Below are positions 42,585-51,725 of a stretch of DNA of 64,000 nucleotides, one piece after another. The notes beneath the pieces were generated by a model. The model had not been told where the DNA came from. It did not search any database and saw only the letters and a list, made by a program, of their open reading frames with translations. The position numbers and the translations under genes were made by a program. The stretch's first letter is position 1. Each line of letters starts with the position of its first letter. The DNA comes from Candidatus Methanoperedens nitratireducens (GTDB lineage: Archaea > Halobacteriota > Methanosarcinia > Methanosarcinales > Methanoperedenaceae), in the NCBI GenBank assembly GCA_020724545.1, contig DYGR01000005.1, forward strand, positions 30,033 to 94,032, in the 5' to 3' direction.

Positions 42585-43337
42585 TTAACCGTTTTCCTTC
42601 AACTTTTTCTTACGGGCACGGATCCTCAAAAAAATAATGAACCCCGAAACTGTTACCCATACAAGACCGATTCCCAGCAAGATATGTTCGATAGCGCCAG
42701 GCACTCCTAAACCGTAATGAATCTCTACGAGTATTTTATCCCATAACAATACCAGTGGCGGAATTTCTCGGATTGTCTCACCGACACGCTGGTGATATCC
42801 CAGCAGCCAGTCCACACTCAGGAAAATGCCACTGATCGCCTGAAGAACAAGCAGGGGCGCTAAGACGATCCCCACATTGCGGTGCCACTTTCTCAGGTCC
42901 AGTTCTTTCATTTGACCGGACATGTAAGCCATTATCAAAAATATTGCAAATAATAGCAATAGCGCAGCAAAAAAAATTATCAATCCGAATCCAGGCGCTT
43001 CTTGAGTGATTGTGGGAGCTGGTGTGTCAGCAGGATCTCCTGGAAAAGTAAGGTTTTTTATTTTGTCGATGTTGCTGAAGCCATCTCCATTCGAATCAAG
43101 CAGCTCTATGTTTGTCAGGCGCTGCTCGGTTGTGCCCGTTTGATTTGACATATCCATGCCATACGGATTCAGATTTGCCCCGGTAGTATGGCAAACATTG
43201 CAGGTGTCAAGCCTCGTTCCCGAAGTATTATATTTTGTGTTGAATACACCCAGATAGCCCGGGCTTGCCAACGCCTCTGGTAACCCGATCAGAGCCAGCA
43301 CAGTTAACAGCAATATAAGTACTGTTTTTCTAATCAT
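42585..43337 (-). CDS. Monoheme cytochrome fused to PepSY-like membrane helices
   Basis: 250 aa. Signal peptide (~5-24), then CNVCHTTG (heme site CxxCH at ~46-50), then a Ca-loop-like LDSNGDGFSNID (~80), then APGFGLIIFFAALLLLF, which looks like a PGF-type anchor helix, then three more membrane segments with KWHRNVGIVLAPLLVLQAIS and YGLGVPGAIEHILLGIG. The paired His would bind heme b as in PepSY_TM/DUF2231-like reductases. So an outside c-heme and inner b-heme path across the membrane is inferred. ATG start. A tail copy lies at 38345-38404. Confidence 0.7.
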   Translation of the reverse strand: MIRKTVLILLLTVLALIGLPEALASPGYLGVFNTKYNTSGTRLDTCNVCHTTGANLNPYGMDMSNQTGTTEQRLTNIELLDSNGDGFSNIDKIKNLTFPGDPADTPAPTITQEAPGFGLIIFFAALLLLFAIFLIMAYMSGQMKELDLRKWHRNVGIVLAPLLVLQAISGIFLSVDWLLGYHQRVGETIREIPPLVLLWDKILVEIHYGLGVPGAIEHILLGIGLVWVTVSGFIIFLRIRARKKKLKENG

Positions 43338-43425
43338 TTATTCATGATACGAAAGTTTAATGCTATATAAAGCTTTTTGGATTCAGTCTCTCAAAAACAT
43401 ACTCTTTCCCAAAGATTTCTCGCTT

Positions 43426-44745
43426 TTAGCTAGTTTTTTGAGCAGGTGGAGCCCTTCTGGCAGGCATGACCAGCACCCTATCCACCCGGTTTTTATCCAT
43501 ATCCACCACCTCAAAGCGCAGACCGCCCCATTCAAAATGGCTGCCGACTGAAGGGATACGTCCCATCTGCATCATAATGAAGCCGCCAAGTGTCTGATAT
43601 ATTCCCTCTCCCGGCAGCTTTTTGATACCAAAGATATCCTTGAAATCGACAATGGGCAACATTCCATCCAGTAGCCATGAACCATCCTCACGCTGCACAG
43701 CCAGTGGCTCAGCCAGCTCCTCTATAGATGGTATTTCACCAACGATCTCTTCCAGGATATCGTTGAGTGTTATCAATCCCTGGATACTGCCGTATTCATC
43801 GACAACCAGTGCGATATGTATGCCAGATTGCTTGAACAATTCCAGGACTCTTAAAGCGTGCGTACTCTCTGGTACAAACAATGGACGTCGCATAGCTGTC
43901 CTCAGATCAGCCGGCTTACCTGCCATATCATGGCTCAACAGGTCTTTAACCTGCACCACGCCGAGGATATTATCAAGGTTATCCTGGCATACCGGGAAGC
44001 GGGAATGCCCGCTATCGGCTATCTTCCGCCGTATCTCCTCAGGTGAGTCATCGATATCAAGCCAGAAAATCTCAGTGCGCGGTGTCATCAATGCACCCGC
44101 CCGCAGATCGCCCAGGCGGAACACATGTTCTACCATATCCCGTTCAGCTTTCTCAAATGTTCCAGCTTTCATGCCCTGCTCAATCAAGATATTTATCTCC
44201 TCTTCTGTGACAGGAGGCTCTGGGACCGGTCGTATACCTAATATCCTGAGCACCGCATCTGTTGAAACGCTCAATATATAAACAGCAGGGGAGGCAAGCC
44301 GGGATATTACACGCATGGGGTTGGCAACAATACGAGCTATCTGTTCGGCGTTATGTAATGCCACCCTTTTGGGTGCAAGCTCACCGATGACCATTGTGAT
44401 ATATGTAATGCCAAGAACAACAGCACCTATGGCTATAGCTTCACTATACGGTGCAAATAACGGCACAGCCCTCAGGCGTGCAGCCAGTTCCACTGCTATG
44501 GTTGCCCCTCCGAATGCACCTGCCAGTATACCGATGAGTGTTATGCCAATCTGAACCGTAGACAGGAGACGATTGGGTGAACTTGCCAGTTCTAACGCTG
44601 CGCGTGCCTTCACATCGCCTTCATTGGCCCATTGCTGAAGCCGTGCCTTCCGTGCAGAGACGACTGCAATCTCTGACATGGCAAATACGCCGTTGGCAAT
44701 GGCAAGTAGAATTATAAACAGAATTTGAAAAGTAATATCGACCAT
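43426..44745 (-). CDS. CNNM/CorC-type transporter with DUF21, CBS pair and CorC_HlyC
   Basis: 439 aa. DUF21 membrane part (residues ~1-190; FMSEIAVVSARKARLQQWAN and ELAPKRVAL), two CBS domains (~215-330; LMTPRTEIFWLDIDDSPEEI), then CorC_HlyC (~350-430; LPGEGIYQTLGGFIM, FEVVDMDKNRVDRVLVMPA). Formerly 'hemolysin'; now linked to Mg/Co efflux, nucleotide-gated through CBS. Complete, ATG start. Followed divergently by a corA gene. Confidence 0.9.
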   Translation of the reverse strand: MVDITFQILFIILLAIANGVFAMSEIAVVSARKARLQQWANEGDVKARAALELASSPNRLLSTVQIGITLIGILAGAFGGATIAVELAARLRAVPLFAPYSEAIAIGAVVLGITYITMVIGELAPKRVALHNAEQIARIVANPMRVISRLASPAVYILSVSTDAVLRILGIRPVPEPPVTEEEINILIEQGMKAGTFEKAERDMVEHVFRLGDLRAGALMTPRTEIFWLDIDDSPEEIRRKIADSGHSRFPVCQDNLDNILGVVQVKDLLSHDMAGKPADLRTAMRRPLFVPESTHALRVLELFKQSGIHIALVVDEYGSIQGLITLNDILEEIVGEIPSIEELAEPLAVQREDGSWLLDGMLPIVDFKDIFGIKKLPGEGIYQTLGGFIMMQMGRIPSVGSHFEWGGLRFEVVDMDKNRVDRVLVMPARRAPPAQKTS

Positions 44746-44821
44746 AAGACCTCTTGTAACATCGAATGCAATTTAATAAATACCAGATTTGCTTTTTTGT
44801 TCTTAATCTGCCAACTCTCTC

Positions 44822-44936
44822 ATACATATATTACGTATGTATTTATAATCTGAGGACATAGATATACTTCTTATACTTATATTGTATGTACTTATATTTG
44901 ATGTATTACCCAACTCTTTTGATGTGTTACCCAATT
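44822..44936 (+). promoter_or_regulatory. Palindrome and paired 19-bp direct repeats before corA
   Basis: ATACATA (44822-44828) and TATGTAT (44836-44842) form an inverted repeat. TTTGATGTATTACCCAACT at 44897-44915 recurs as TTTGATGTGTTACCCAATT at 44918-44936. The period is 21 bp, two helical turns, so a protein could bind both on one face. Next is the corA ATG at 44967. Confidence 0.6.
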
Positions 44937-44966
44937 TATCCCTTTTTAAGCGTGAGGTAGAATGTA

Positions 44967-45386
44967 ATGGCAAAATACACTAACAGACGATCAAAAAAAG
45001 CTGGTCTTCCTCCAGGAACCTTAATCCATATAGGTAAGAGGAAGACCGAGAGGGTAAAGATTACAATCATTAATTACGATGAAGCGCATTTTTATGATCA
45101 TATAATCCAGATTATTGATACAATCGAGACGTTCAGAGAGATGCTCTCAGGTATGCTTGATATTTATATCTCAAGTATCAGCAATAGAACGAACGAGATT
45201 ATGAAGATACTGACAATTATAGCTACGATATTTATTCCTCTGACCTTTATAGTAGGTGTTTATGGAATGAATTTTGAATATATGCCTGAGCTTAAATGGC
45301 GCTGGGGTTATCCTGTGGTGTGGGTTATCATAATAGCGGTCAGTGTCTCAATGCTTGTTTATTTCAGAAGGAAAAAATGGTTATAA
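44967..45386 (+). pseudogene. corA: CorA magnesium transporter with internal deletion
   Basis: 139 codons in one frame. Residues 1-43 are the normal archaeal CorA N-terminus (KKAGLPPGTLIHIGKRKTE, ITIINYDEAHF); from ~44 it jumps to the stalk end and channel, HIIQIIDTIETFREMLSGML through YGMNF (GMN filter) and the last helix. Intact CorA is about 320-350 aa, so some 180-200 residues of the cytoplasmic funnel are missing, joined in frame. It probably cannot form a regulated channel; alternatively the short form is selected. Upstream repeats at 44897-44936 suggest it is still regulated. Confidence 0.75.
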
Positions 45387-45391
45387 GGGAA

Positions 45392-46684
45392 CTAAACAAA
45401 TCCGATCACTCTTACCACAAGGTTGACGAAAAGTATAACCGGTATGAAAAATTTAATAATGAGCATAAGAAACCTCTGCATTCTCAGGCTGCATCCAATA
45501 TCTTTGCATATAGTCCCAAGATCAAAAAACCATCCTGCGACTATGCTCAAGACCAGTCCGGCCGCTATGATACCAAGAGTGCCGAAGACAAAGTCCATGG
45601 TATCGAGAACGGGTATCCTGAATAGTTGTAGTCTAAGGGGAGTATAGCTCAAGGCCGAGAGAAGTCCTATAAAAATGACAATTATTGAAACTATCGAGGT
45701 GGCCTTTTTCCGCTCAAAACCGTAGAAATCAATAAGAGTGGACGCAGGTACTTCCATCATGGAAACTGCAGAGGTCAGGGCTGCAAAGAACAGAAGTAAG
45801 AAGAACATAGCACCCAGAAGAATTCCAAAACTTATTTCTTGAAAAACAGAAGGCAGTGTCACAAAAGCAAGCTGTACACCTGCTGCCGGGTCAAGGTTAA
45901 AGGAGAAGACGATGGGGAATATCACAAGTCCTCCTATGATTGCAATCAGAAGATCAGATACTGTAATTATGCTGGCGCTTTTTACAATATTCTCATCACG
46001 CATATAGCTGCCATAGGTGAGCATTATGCCTACGCCCACGCTCAGAGAGAAAAACGCCTGTCCGAAGGCTGCTGTCCATATAAAAGGATCAGATAGCCTT
46101 GAGAAATCTGGAGTAAGATAGAACTCTACCCCGCGCGCTGCGCCTGGTAGAGAAAGGGCAAAAATCAGTAACATAAGCAGAATTACAAGCAAAAGTGGTA
46201 TGAGTAATTTTGAAAGTCTCTCAATACCACCCCTGACACCCGCCCTGACCACAAAGAAGGATATCCCGCCTGAGATTAAAAAGAATAGCAGTGGATAATA
46301 AGAATCCGTGAACAGGGAGAAAGAGATAGGGTTTCCAAAGATAAAGAAGAGGGAATAAGCAAGCACCCAGCCTGTAATCACAAGGTAGTAGCTAACTATC
46401 ATGACCATGATAAAGACAATGAAAAAACCCGCAAATCTGAATCTTTTTCCGATCGTGCTGAAGGTCGGCACTACTGAGGCCCTGAAATGTCTTCCCAGTG
46501 CGAACTCAAGAATCATCAATGGCAGGCCGAATAAGAAAATAGCTATCAGATATGGGATCAGGAATGCTCCGCCTCCATTATCTCCTACGATATAGGGAAA
46601 ACGCCAGATATTACCTATGCCTACAGCAGAGCCTATACTCGCCAGGATAAAGCCCATACTTGATGACCATTTTTCTCGCTGCAT
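45392..46684 (-). CDS. Sodium-dependent NSS-family transporter
   Basis: 430 aa, about eleven or twelve helices of the LeuT fold. Start MQREKWSSSMGFILASIGSA then VGIGNIWRFPYIVGDNGGGA (first broken helix with Na sites), and WTAAFGQAFFSLSVGVGIM (helix 6 region). It imports amino acids or amines with Na+. Substrate cannot be read. ATG start; convergent with corA, 5 bases apart. Confidence 0.9.
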   Translation of the reverse strand: MQREKWSSSMGFILASIGSAVGIGNIWRFPYIVGDNGGGAFLIPYLIAIFLFGLPLMILEFALGRHFRASVVPTFSTIGKRFRFAGFFIVFIMVMIVSYYLVITGWVLAYSLFFIFGNPISFSLFTDSYYPLLFFLISGGISFFVVRAGVRGGIERLSKLLIPLLLVILLMLLIFALSLPGAARGVEFYLTPDFSRLSDPFIWTAAFGQAFFSLSVGVGIMLTYGSYMRDENIVKSASIITVSDLLIAIIGGLVIFPIVFSFNLDPAAGVQLAFVTLPSVFQEISFGILLGAMFFLLLFFAALTSAVSMMEVPASTLIDFYGFERKKATSIVSIIVIFIGLLSALSYTPLRLQLFRIPVLDTMDFVFGTLGIIAAGLVLSIVAGWFFDLGTICKDIGCSLRMQRFLMLIIKFFIPVILFVNLVVRVIGFV

Positions 46685-46870
46685 GATATTATTCAGATTT
46701 TTTAAAATTTTTTAACTCTTAAACGTACTATGCTGAACAAACCGCTACCGCTAACAGGTTCTTATAACATTGTATAAATGTATAAAAATCAATCACGGAT
46801 GGCTGGATTTGATATTGTCTCAGGCTTCAATTAGAATTGTCATTGAAACATATATACTTATTGTACGTTG

Positions 46871-47647
46871 TTACGGGAAAGGGCGCAATTCCAGAGAGAT
46901 CGCATGCAGGACTGTGAAAAAGGTATGCTCTGTAACCCAGGGTGCGATTCCCAGCAACAAAAAGCATAGAACTGCAAAGGCCAGAGAAATCCGATCCCAG
47001 CATGACCATTCTGCCTGCCACCCACCCCATCTACAAATTTTTTCGTGACCATCCACTAATTGGGAAATATGTTTTGCCTCCGGGTTATTCGGGTTATTCG
47101 ACGCCCCGGATTTTTTTACTCCTGACATCGACCGCAATACCTGCGCAGCATCATCCACTGACAATAAGAATCCGCGAATGGCCCGCTGCCAGCCGGCGAA
47201 TTTGGTTCCGCCCTTCAACCCGATCTTGCCTGCCTGGCCCAGCCGTGAGGCGGCACTCAAACCGGCTACGCCCAGAATAAATTCCATATATACGGTTACG
47301 ACGAAAGCAAAAAGGATAAGGGCAATATCCAGTTTGAGTTCCCAGAGCACCCGTGCGAATATTTGAAACCCCCCATCCGGCAGTAAATGCCTCTGCCGAA
47401 GCCATTCGAATATAAAATGAACCCCTACCACAAACACCAGCCAGAAAAGGCTGATGAATATGCTCAAAGTCACGGCCAGGGCAATGTACAGAACCACGAA
47501 AATTTTACTGTCGTCATGCTGAATGATCCAATGGTAAGTGGCTTTAAACAGGCTGGACCAGGATGATCTGAGAGAGAGGGCTTCTCTGCCGGTGTTAATT
47601 GGAATTTTCTGTAAGGACTGGTCCGACTTTTCGGATAAATTTTTCAT
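46871..47647 (-). CDS. Hypothetical membrane protein, compositionally unlike its neighbours
   Basis: 258 aa with about five hydrophobic segments: IFVVLYIALAVTLSIFISLF, FVVGVHFIFEWL, IALILFAFVVTVYMEFIL and the C-terminal ISLAFAVLCFLLLGIAPW. The middle has ASRLGQAGKIGLKGGTKFAG. No family recognised. It is visibly more GC-rich with Trp-rich segments (WGGWQAEWSCWD), which suggests acquisition. ATG start. Confidence 0.6.
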   Translation of the reverse strand: MKNLSEKSDQSLQKIPINTGREALSLRSSWSSLFKATYHWIIQHDDSKIFVVLYIALAVTLSIFISLFWLVFVVGVHFIFEWLRQRHLLPDGGFQIFARVLWELKLDIALILFAFVVTVYMEFILGVAGLSAASRLGQAGKIGLKGGTKFAGWQRAIRGFLLSVDDAAQVLRSMSGVKKSGASNNPNNPEAKHISQLVDGHEKICRWGGWQAEWSCWDRISLAFAVLCFLLLGIAPWVTEHTFFTVLHAISLELRPFP

Positions 47648-47841
47648 AATGCTCAGGATATCTGCAATTTGTGATAAATTTACCCAAAAAATAATGGCAA
47701 TTACACTGTCATGATTACCACTATTATCACAACATGATAATTAATTATAAATAATTTTCTATTTTTGGGAGCCTATCCATTAATTCCTTTTGCAATAGCT
47801 TATAGCCGAGTTTTTATAATCAAGTTCCTTTTGTGAATATC

Positions 47842-48723
47842 CTACTTAAATTCATGAATCAATCTCGACATCGAATGCAGTATAATTCCGGTAAATGCCA
47901 TAAGAGACCCAACCACAGTTAGCACTATCATTATCAGAGCTGGTTCGAACCTCAAATTACCTCCCAAATAAAAATCCTGGATAAACCTCAACCCCATTCC
48001 TACCCCTACCACAGTAAGCACCATTCCCGGCCCCGTAAAATAATACAACGGCCTGTTAAGCTCCAGATCATTCAATATCTTTACTAAGACTTTCAGTCCG
48101 TGGCTCACCGGATTCTCTGTCGAGCAGTCAACATCATATCTTACTCCTATCTCTACTTCTTTAATCCTCAAACCTGCATGAGCTGCATCTTTAAGCATCT
48201 CGCTCTCTATAGCAAGCCCGTTCTGCCTGAACCTGAAAATACTGGCGGTATGCGTAGCGAATGCCCTGAATCCGCTCTGGGTATCGGTGATCTTAAGCCC
48301 GCAGTTCAGGTTGGTGACATTGTCAAGTAAAATCTGCCCTATGCGGCGGTAAAAAGGCGTATTCTTACCATTGCCGTTAATGTACCTGCTGCCGTTCACA
48401 ATGTCCGCCTCTCCTGCAAGGATTGGCGTCACAAGCTTTGGAATCTCTTCAGGGTCGTGCTGACCATCAGTATCCATGGTTACAATAACCTTCGTGCCAT
48501 TCTGTAATGCCGCTTTAAAACCAGTCTTAAGAGCAGTACCCTTGCCTTTGTTTGTAGGATGCTGGATCACTTCAGCGCCTGCAAGCTGTGCCATCTCTGC
48601 AGTGCGATCTACGCTGCCATCGTCAACGACTATGACATGGTCAGCATGCTGTCGGGCGTGAAGGACTATGCTGCCTATGGATATTTCTTCGTTAAAAGCC
48701 GGAAGTATTGCTGTTATCGTCAC
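47842..48723 (-). CDS. DPM1/DPG-type GT2 glycosyltransferase with membrane tail
   Basis: 293 aa. GT-A domain: ITAILPAFNEEISIGSIVLH, VVDDGSVDRTAEMAQLAGAE, TMDTDGQHDPEEIPKLV (DxD), then NGSRYINGN and SGFRAFATHT. Two C-terminal membrane segments (~230-290). It moves a sugar from a nucleotide donor (GDP-mannose or UDP-sugar) to dolichyl phosphate, or elongates a glycan. Divergent from the glycan operon at 49.1 kb. ATG start. Confidence 0.85.
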   Translation of the reverse strand: MTITAILPAFNEEISIGSIVLHARQHADHVIVVDDGSVDRTAEMAQLAGAEVIQHPTNKGKGTALKTGFKAALQNGTKVIVTMDTDGQHDPEEIPKLVTPILAGEADIVNGSRYINGNGKNTPFYRRIGQILLDNVTNLNCGLKITDTQSGFRAFATHTASIFRFRQNGLAIESEMLKDAAHAGLRIKEVEIGVRYDVDCSTENPVSHGLKVLVKILNDLELNRPLYYFTGPGMVLTVVGVGMGLRFIQDFYLGGNLRFEPALIMIVLTVVGSLMAFTGIILHSMSRLIHEFK

Positions 48724-49076
48724 ATATTCTCCTGGCGGCTTATTTTGAACTTCCTATTTAGATGCTCAAACATTACTCTGTTTAATTACTAGCTCTAATT
48801 CTCCCACTCTAGTTACCATTTGATACCTACCCATATGTTGATTGAATACTCCAAGGAATTCTTTAAATCGCCAAAACTATTATTATTACAATCCCTTATT
48901 AAACATTAAGAAATACGGGCATATTTCAAAAGCATATAGTAAAAACATATAACAGAAAAAGTAAGTTAATTCCTAAAAATTATCTGTTGGATAATCACCC
49001 CTGGTAAGCAACAATAGATAGGAATATATAGTATAATAGCGCTTATTTTTCTACCATAATCTCTAGGTGGGGTATA
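48724..49076. promoter_or_regulatory. Divergent promoter region of the GT2 gene and the glycan operon
   Basis: 353 bases, AT-rich, no gene. GGAATATATAGTATAATAG at 49021-49039 is a plausible TATA/BRE for the gene at 49077, about 45 bases upstream. Toward the minus strand no equally clear TATA is seen near 48790. Confidence 0.4.
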
Positions 49077-49439
49077 TTGAAATGCGATCATATTGACTGC
49101 GGGAGTACTGAAAAAGTATGGCTACCATATATAGTAAGAAAGCATGACAACGGATTGAAATCCCATCCTTTCTGCATTCGATGCGGGATGGTTAAAAATA
49201 TAGGCCCGGATAGAGCAAGGGGCAGGGGATATTTTATTAATGTAATATCTCAAATAGAAAAACATCTCCAAAACCCGGGCTCCAGCGTACGGATGCGTCT
49301 TGTTGTTAAAGATCTTGAAAAAATCGAGGACTTCGATGATGTGTACTCCATGAGTAAACACAATCAGGAGAAAATCTTCATCAGTATACTTAAAAAATAT
49401 TATAAAATCCCGGATAGAACCATACAACAGTTTCTTTAA
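49077..49439 (+). CDS. Small zinc-binding archaeal protein
   Basis: 120 aa, TTG start with AGGTGGGG before it. N-terminal Cys sites: CDHIDCGSTEKVW (residues 3-8) and FCIRCGMVKNIG (~32-35), i.e. two CxxxxC/CxxC pairs that could hold zinc. The rest (YFINVISQIEKHLQNPGSSV, MSKHNQEKIFISILKKYYKI) is helical. I recall similar proteins from methanogen genomes upstream of surface-glycan loci, but no function is known. A regulatory role for the operon that follows is possible. Confidence 0.6.
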   Translation: MKCDHIDCGSTEKVWLPYIVRKHDNGLKSHPFCIRCGMVKNIGPDRARGRGYFINVISQIEKHLQNPGSSVRMRLVVKDLEKIEDFDDVYSMSKHNQEKIFISILKKYYKIPDRTIQQFL

Positions 49440-49510
49440 ACCGTGTCTGAATTGAACCAGTGATAAGAGGACCGGTGGAGATAGCGGTGCTATTTTAAGG
49501 AGATGATATA

Positions 49511-50608
49511 ATGAAGTTCACGATGAGAATAGCATCAATAATTGGAGCAAGACCAAATTTTATAAAAGCTGCTTCTGTATCAAGAGAGATAAGGAACGAA
49601 TCTGAAGAGATTTTGATACATACAGGACAGCACTATGATTACGAGATGTCAGAAGTGTTCTTTGAGGAACTTGAAATACCAGAGCCAGACTATAATCTCG
49701 GTATAGGCTCAGGCATGCAAGGGGAGCAGACTGGAAGAATGCTGATAGAAATAGAGATAGTGCTCTTAAAGGAGGAACCTGATATTGTGCTTGTGTACGG
49801 CGATACAAATTCCACCCTGGCTGGTGCACTGGCAGCAACAAAACTTCACATACCAGTGGTGCATGTGGAAGCTGGCTTAAGGAGCTTTGATAGGAGCATG
49901 CCTGAAGAGATCAATAGAGTTTTGACCGATCACATTTCTAACTTATTGTTCTGCCCCACAAAGACGACTGTTGACAATCTTGCAAAGGAAGGTATCACCG
50001 AAGATGTACATTTGGTAGGAGATGTTATGGCGGATACGCTTAAATATAACAAGGAGGTTGCAGAGAAGAGATCGGTGATACTGGAAAAGCTTGGCCTGAG
50101 AGATAAAGAATATCTTGTAGCGACTGTACACAGGCAAAGTAACACGGATAACCGTGAGAACCTCGAGAACATTGTTAGTGCCTTCTGCGAGCTGGAAGAG
50201 CCCCTTATTTTTCCGGCTCATCCAAGGACTGTTAAATATATGAAGCAGTACAGGCTTTATAAAAAATTAAATAGTAATATCCGGTTGATAAATCCCCCAG
50301 GATACCTGGATATGCTTAAGCTCATGGCTCATGCAAGGAAAATTCTCACGGATTCAGGCGGTATGCAGAAAGAGGCTTATATGCTAAAGGTGCCCTGCAT
50401 CACGCTTCGGGAGAATACAGAGTGGGAGGAGACACTTGAGAATGGATGGAATGTTCTGGCTGGGGTGGACCGGGAGAGGATTATCAGAATGGTAAATGAA
50501 TACGAACCTGAGAATAGACAGAAGGATATTTTTGGAGATGGCAATACTAGCAAAAAAATTAGTGAAATACTGGGAACGTATATGGGGGGAATAAAAATTG
50601 ATAGCTAA
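49511..50608 (+). CDS. wecB: UDP-GlcNAc 2-epimerase (WecB family)
   Basis: 365 aa. It interconverts UDP-GlcNAc and UDP-ManNAc, supplying ManNAc-type sugars. Seen: IGARPNFIKAASVSREI, HTGQHYDYEMSEVFFEEL (catalytic region), HVEAGLRSFD, and LTDSGGMQKEAYMLKVPCI. ATG 49511 with AAGGAGATGATATA upstream. First gene of a tightly overlapping operon: the next gene starts 11 bases before its stop. GC-richer than the genes that follow, so composition changes at this point. Confidence 0.92.
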   Translation: MKFTMRIASIIGARPNFIKAASVSREIRNESEEILIHTGQHYDYEMSEVFFEELEIPEPDYNLGIGSGMQGEQTGRMLIEIEIVLLKEEPDIVLVYGDTNSTLAGALAATKLHIPVVHVEAGLRSFDRSMPEEINRVLTDHISNLLFCPTKTTVDNLAKEGITEDVHLVGDVMADTLKYNKEVAEKRSVILEKLGLRDKEYLVATVHRQSNTDNRENLENIVSAFCELEEPLIFPAHPRTVKYMKQYRLYKKLNSNIRLINPPGYLDMLKLMAHARKILTDSGGMQKEAYMLKVPCITLRENTEWEETLENGWNVLAGVDRERIIRMVNEYEPENRQKDIFGDGNTSKKISEILGTYMGGIKIDS

Positions 50609-51725
50609 ACTACCTTTAGCTAAGCCATATTTTGACTTAGAAGAATTAGAAGAAATTAAGAAAGTTTTGGATTCTTGCTGGGTCACTCAAGGTCCTGAGG
50701 TAAAAGAGCTTGAAGACAAGACTGCGAACCATCTTGGCGTTAAATATGCAATTGCTGTTACTAACTGTACAGCAGCGCTACATTTAGCATTGCTTTCTAT
50801 TGGCATAAAGAAGGGAGATGAGGTTTTAGTTGCAGATTTTACATTTCCCGCGACCGGACATTCTGTTCTGTATTGTGGAGCCATACCTGTCTTTGCTGAT
50901 GTCAATTTAAGGACATATAACATTGATCCAGGACCTATTGAAGAAAAAATTACTGATAAAACAAAAGCCATTATCCCGGTGCATACATTTGGACATCCTG
51001 CAGAGATGGATAAAATCATGAAAATCGCCGAATATTATGATTTAAAGGTAATAGAGGATGCAGCATGCGCACTGGGTGCTAAATATAAGGATAAGTATGC
51101 AGGTACGATCGGGGATATCGGCTGTTTCTCTTTCCACGCAAGAAAGGGTATAACAACTGGAGAAGGGGGAATGGTAGCTACTAATAATGAGAATCTAGCT
51201 AAAAAAATAAAGCATTTGTCTGTTTTCGGTATGACATCTGCGTGGGACAGAGAAAAAAACGACAGATTCGTCGTACCGGAATTTAATGAAGTTGGATATA
51301 ATTACAAAATGAGTGATATTACTGCTGCTGTTGGGGTTGCACAATTGAGAAAGCTTGATAAAATCATTGAAAAGAAGAGAGAACTTGCAAAGTACTGGGA
51401 TGAAAAACTTCAAGAAATAGAATTTATTGAACCACCTTATGTTAGCGAACATACGGAGCATATTTATCAGAGCTATGTTGCTCTTGTTAATAAAAGAATC
51501 AATCGAGATAAAATGATTGATAGGCTGATGAAAAATGGAATTCAAACCCAAATTGGGGCTTATGCTTCCCATATTCAGCCTGTGTATAATTCTAAGGATA
51601 AATGTCCAAATTCATTAGAAATATTTAGCAGGTCATTAGCCTTGCCCATATATTATATGCTAAGAGAAGAGGATATTGACATGGCAGGGACGTCTCTTAA
51701 AAGGGTGGTGAAAGAGCTAAAATGA
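50598..51725 (+). CDS. DegT/DnrJ/EryC1 sugar aminotransferase
   Basis: 375 aa PLP enzyme. Seen: AVTNCTAALHLALLSIGIKK, EDAACALGAKYKDKYAGTIG, FHARKGITTGEGGM with Schiff-base Lys (~K180), and YNYKMSDITAAVG. It makes an amino-sugar nucleotide from a keto precursor. TTG start inside the end of wecB. The second DegT in the window, not close to the first. The keto-sugar could come from the epimerase/dehydratase genes that follow. Confidence 0.88.
   Translation: MIAKLPLAKPYFDLEELEEIKKVLDSCWVTQGPEVKELEDKTANHLGVKYAIAVTNCTAALHLALLSIGIKKGDEVLVADFTFPATGHSVLYCGAIPVFADVNLRTYNIDPGPIEEKITDKTKAIIPVHTFGHPAEMDKIMKIAEYYDLKVIEDAACALGAKYKDKYAGTIGDIGCFSFHARKGITTGEGGMVATNNENLAKKIKHLSVFGMTSAWDREKNDRFVVPEFNEVGYNYKMSDITAAVGVAQLRKLDKIIEKKRELAKYWDEKLQEIEFIEPPYVSEHTEHIYQSYVALVNKRINRDKMIDRLMKNGIQTQIGAYASHIQPVYNSKDKCPNSLEIFSRSLALPIYYMLREEDIDMAGTSLKRVVKELK

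Noticed and set aside
43360..44281. Plus-strand frames over the CNNM/CorC gene
   Set aside because: Ser/Arg-rich mirror translations of a certain gene.
45296..45625. Plus-strand frame running past the corA end
   Set aside because: Overlaps the corA channel in another frame and the end of the sodium symporter on the other strand; no motif.
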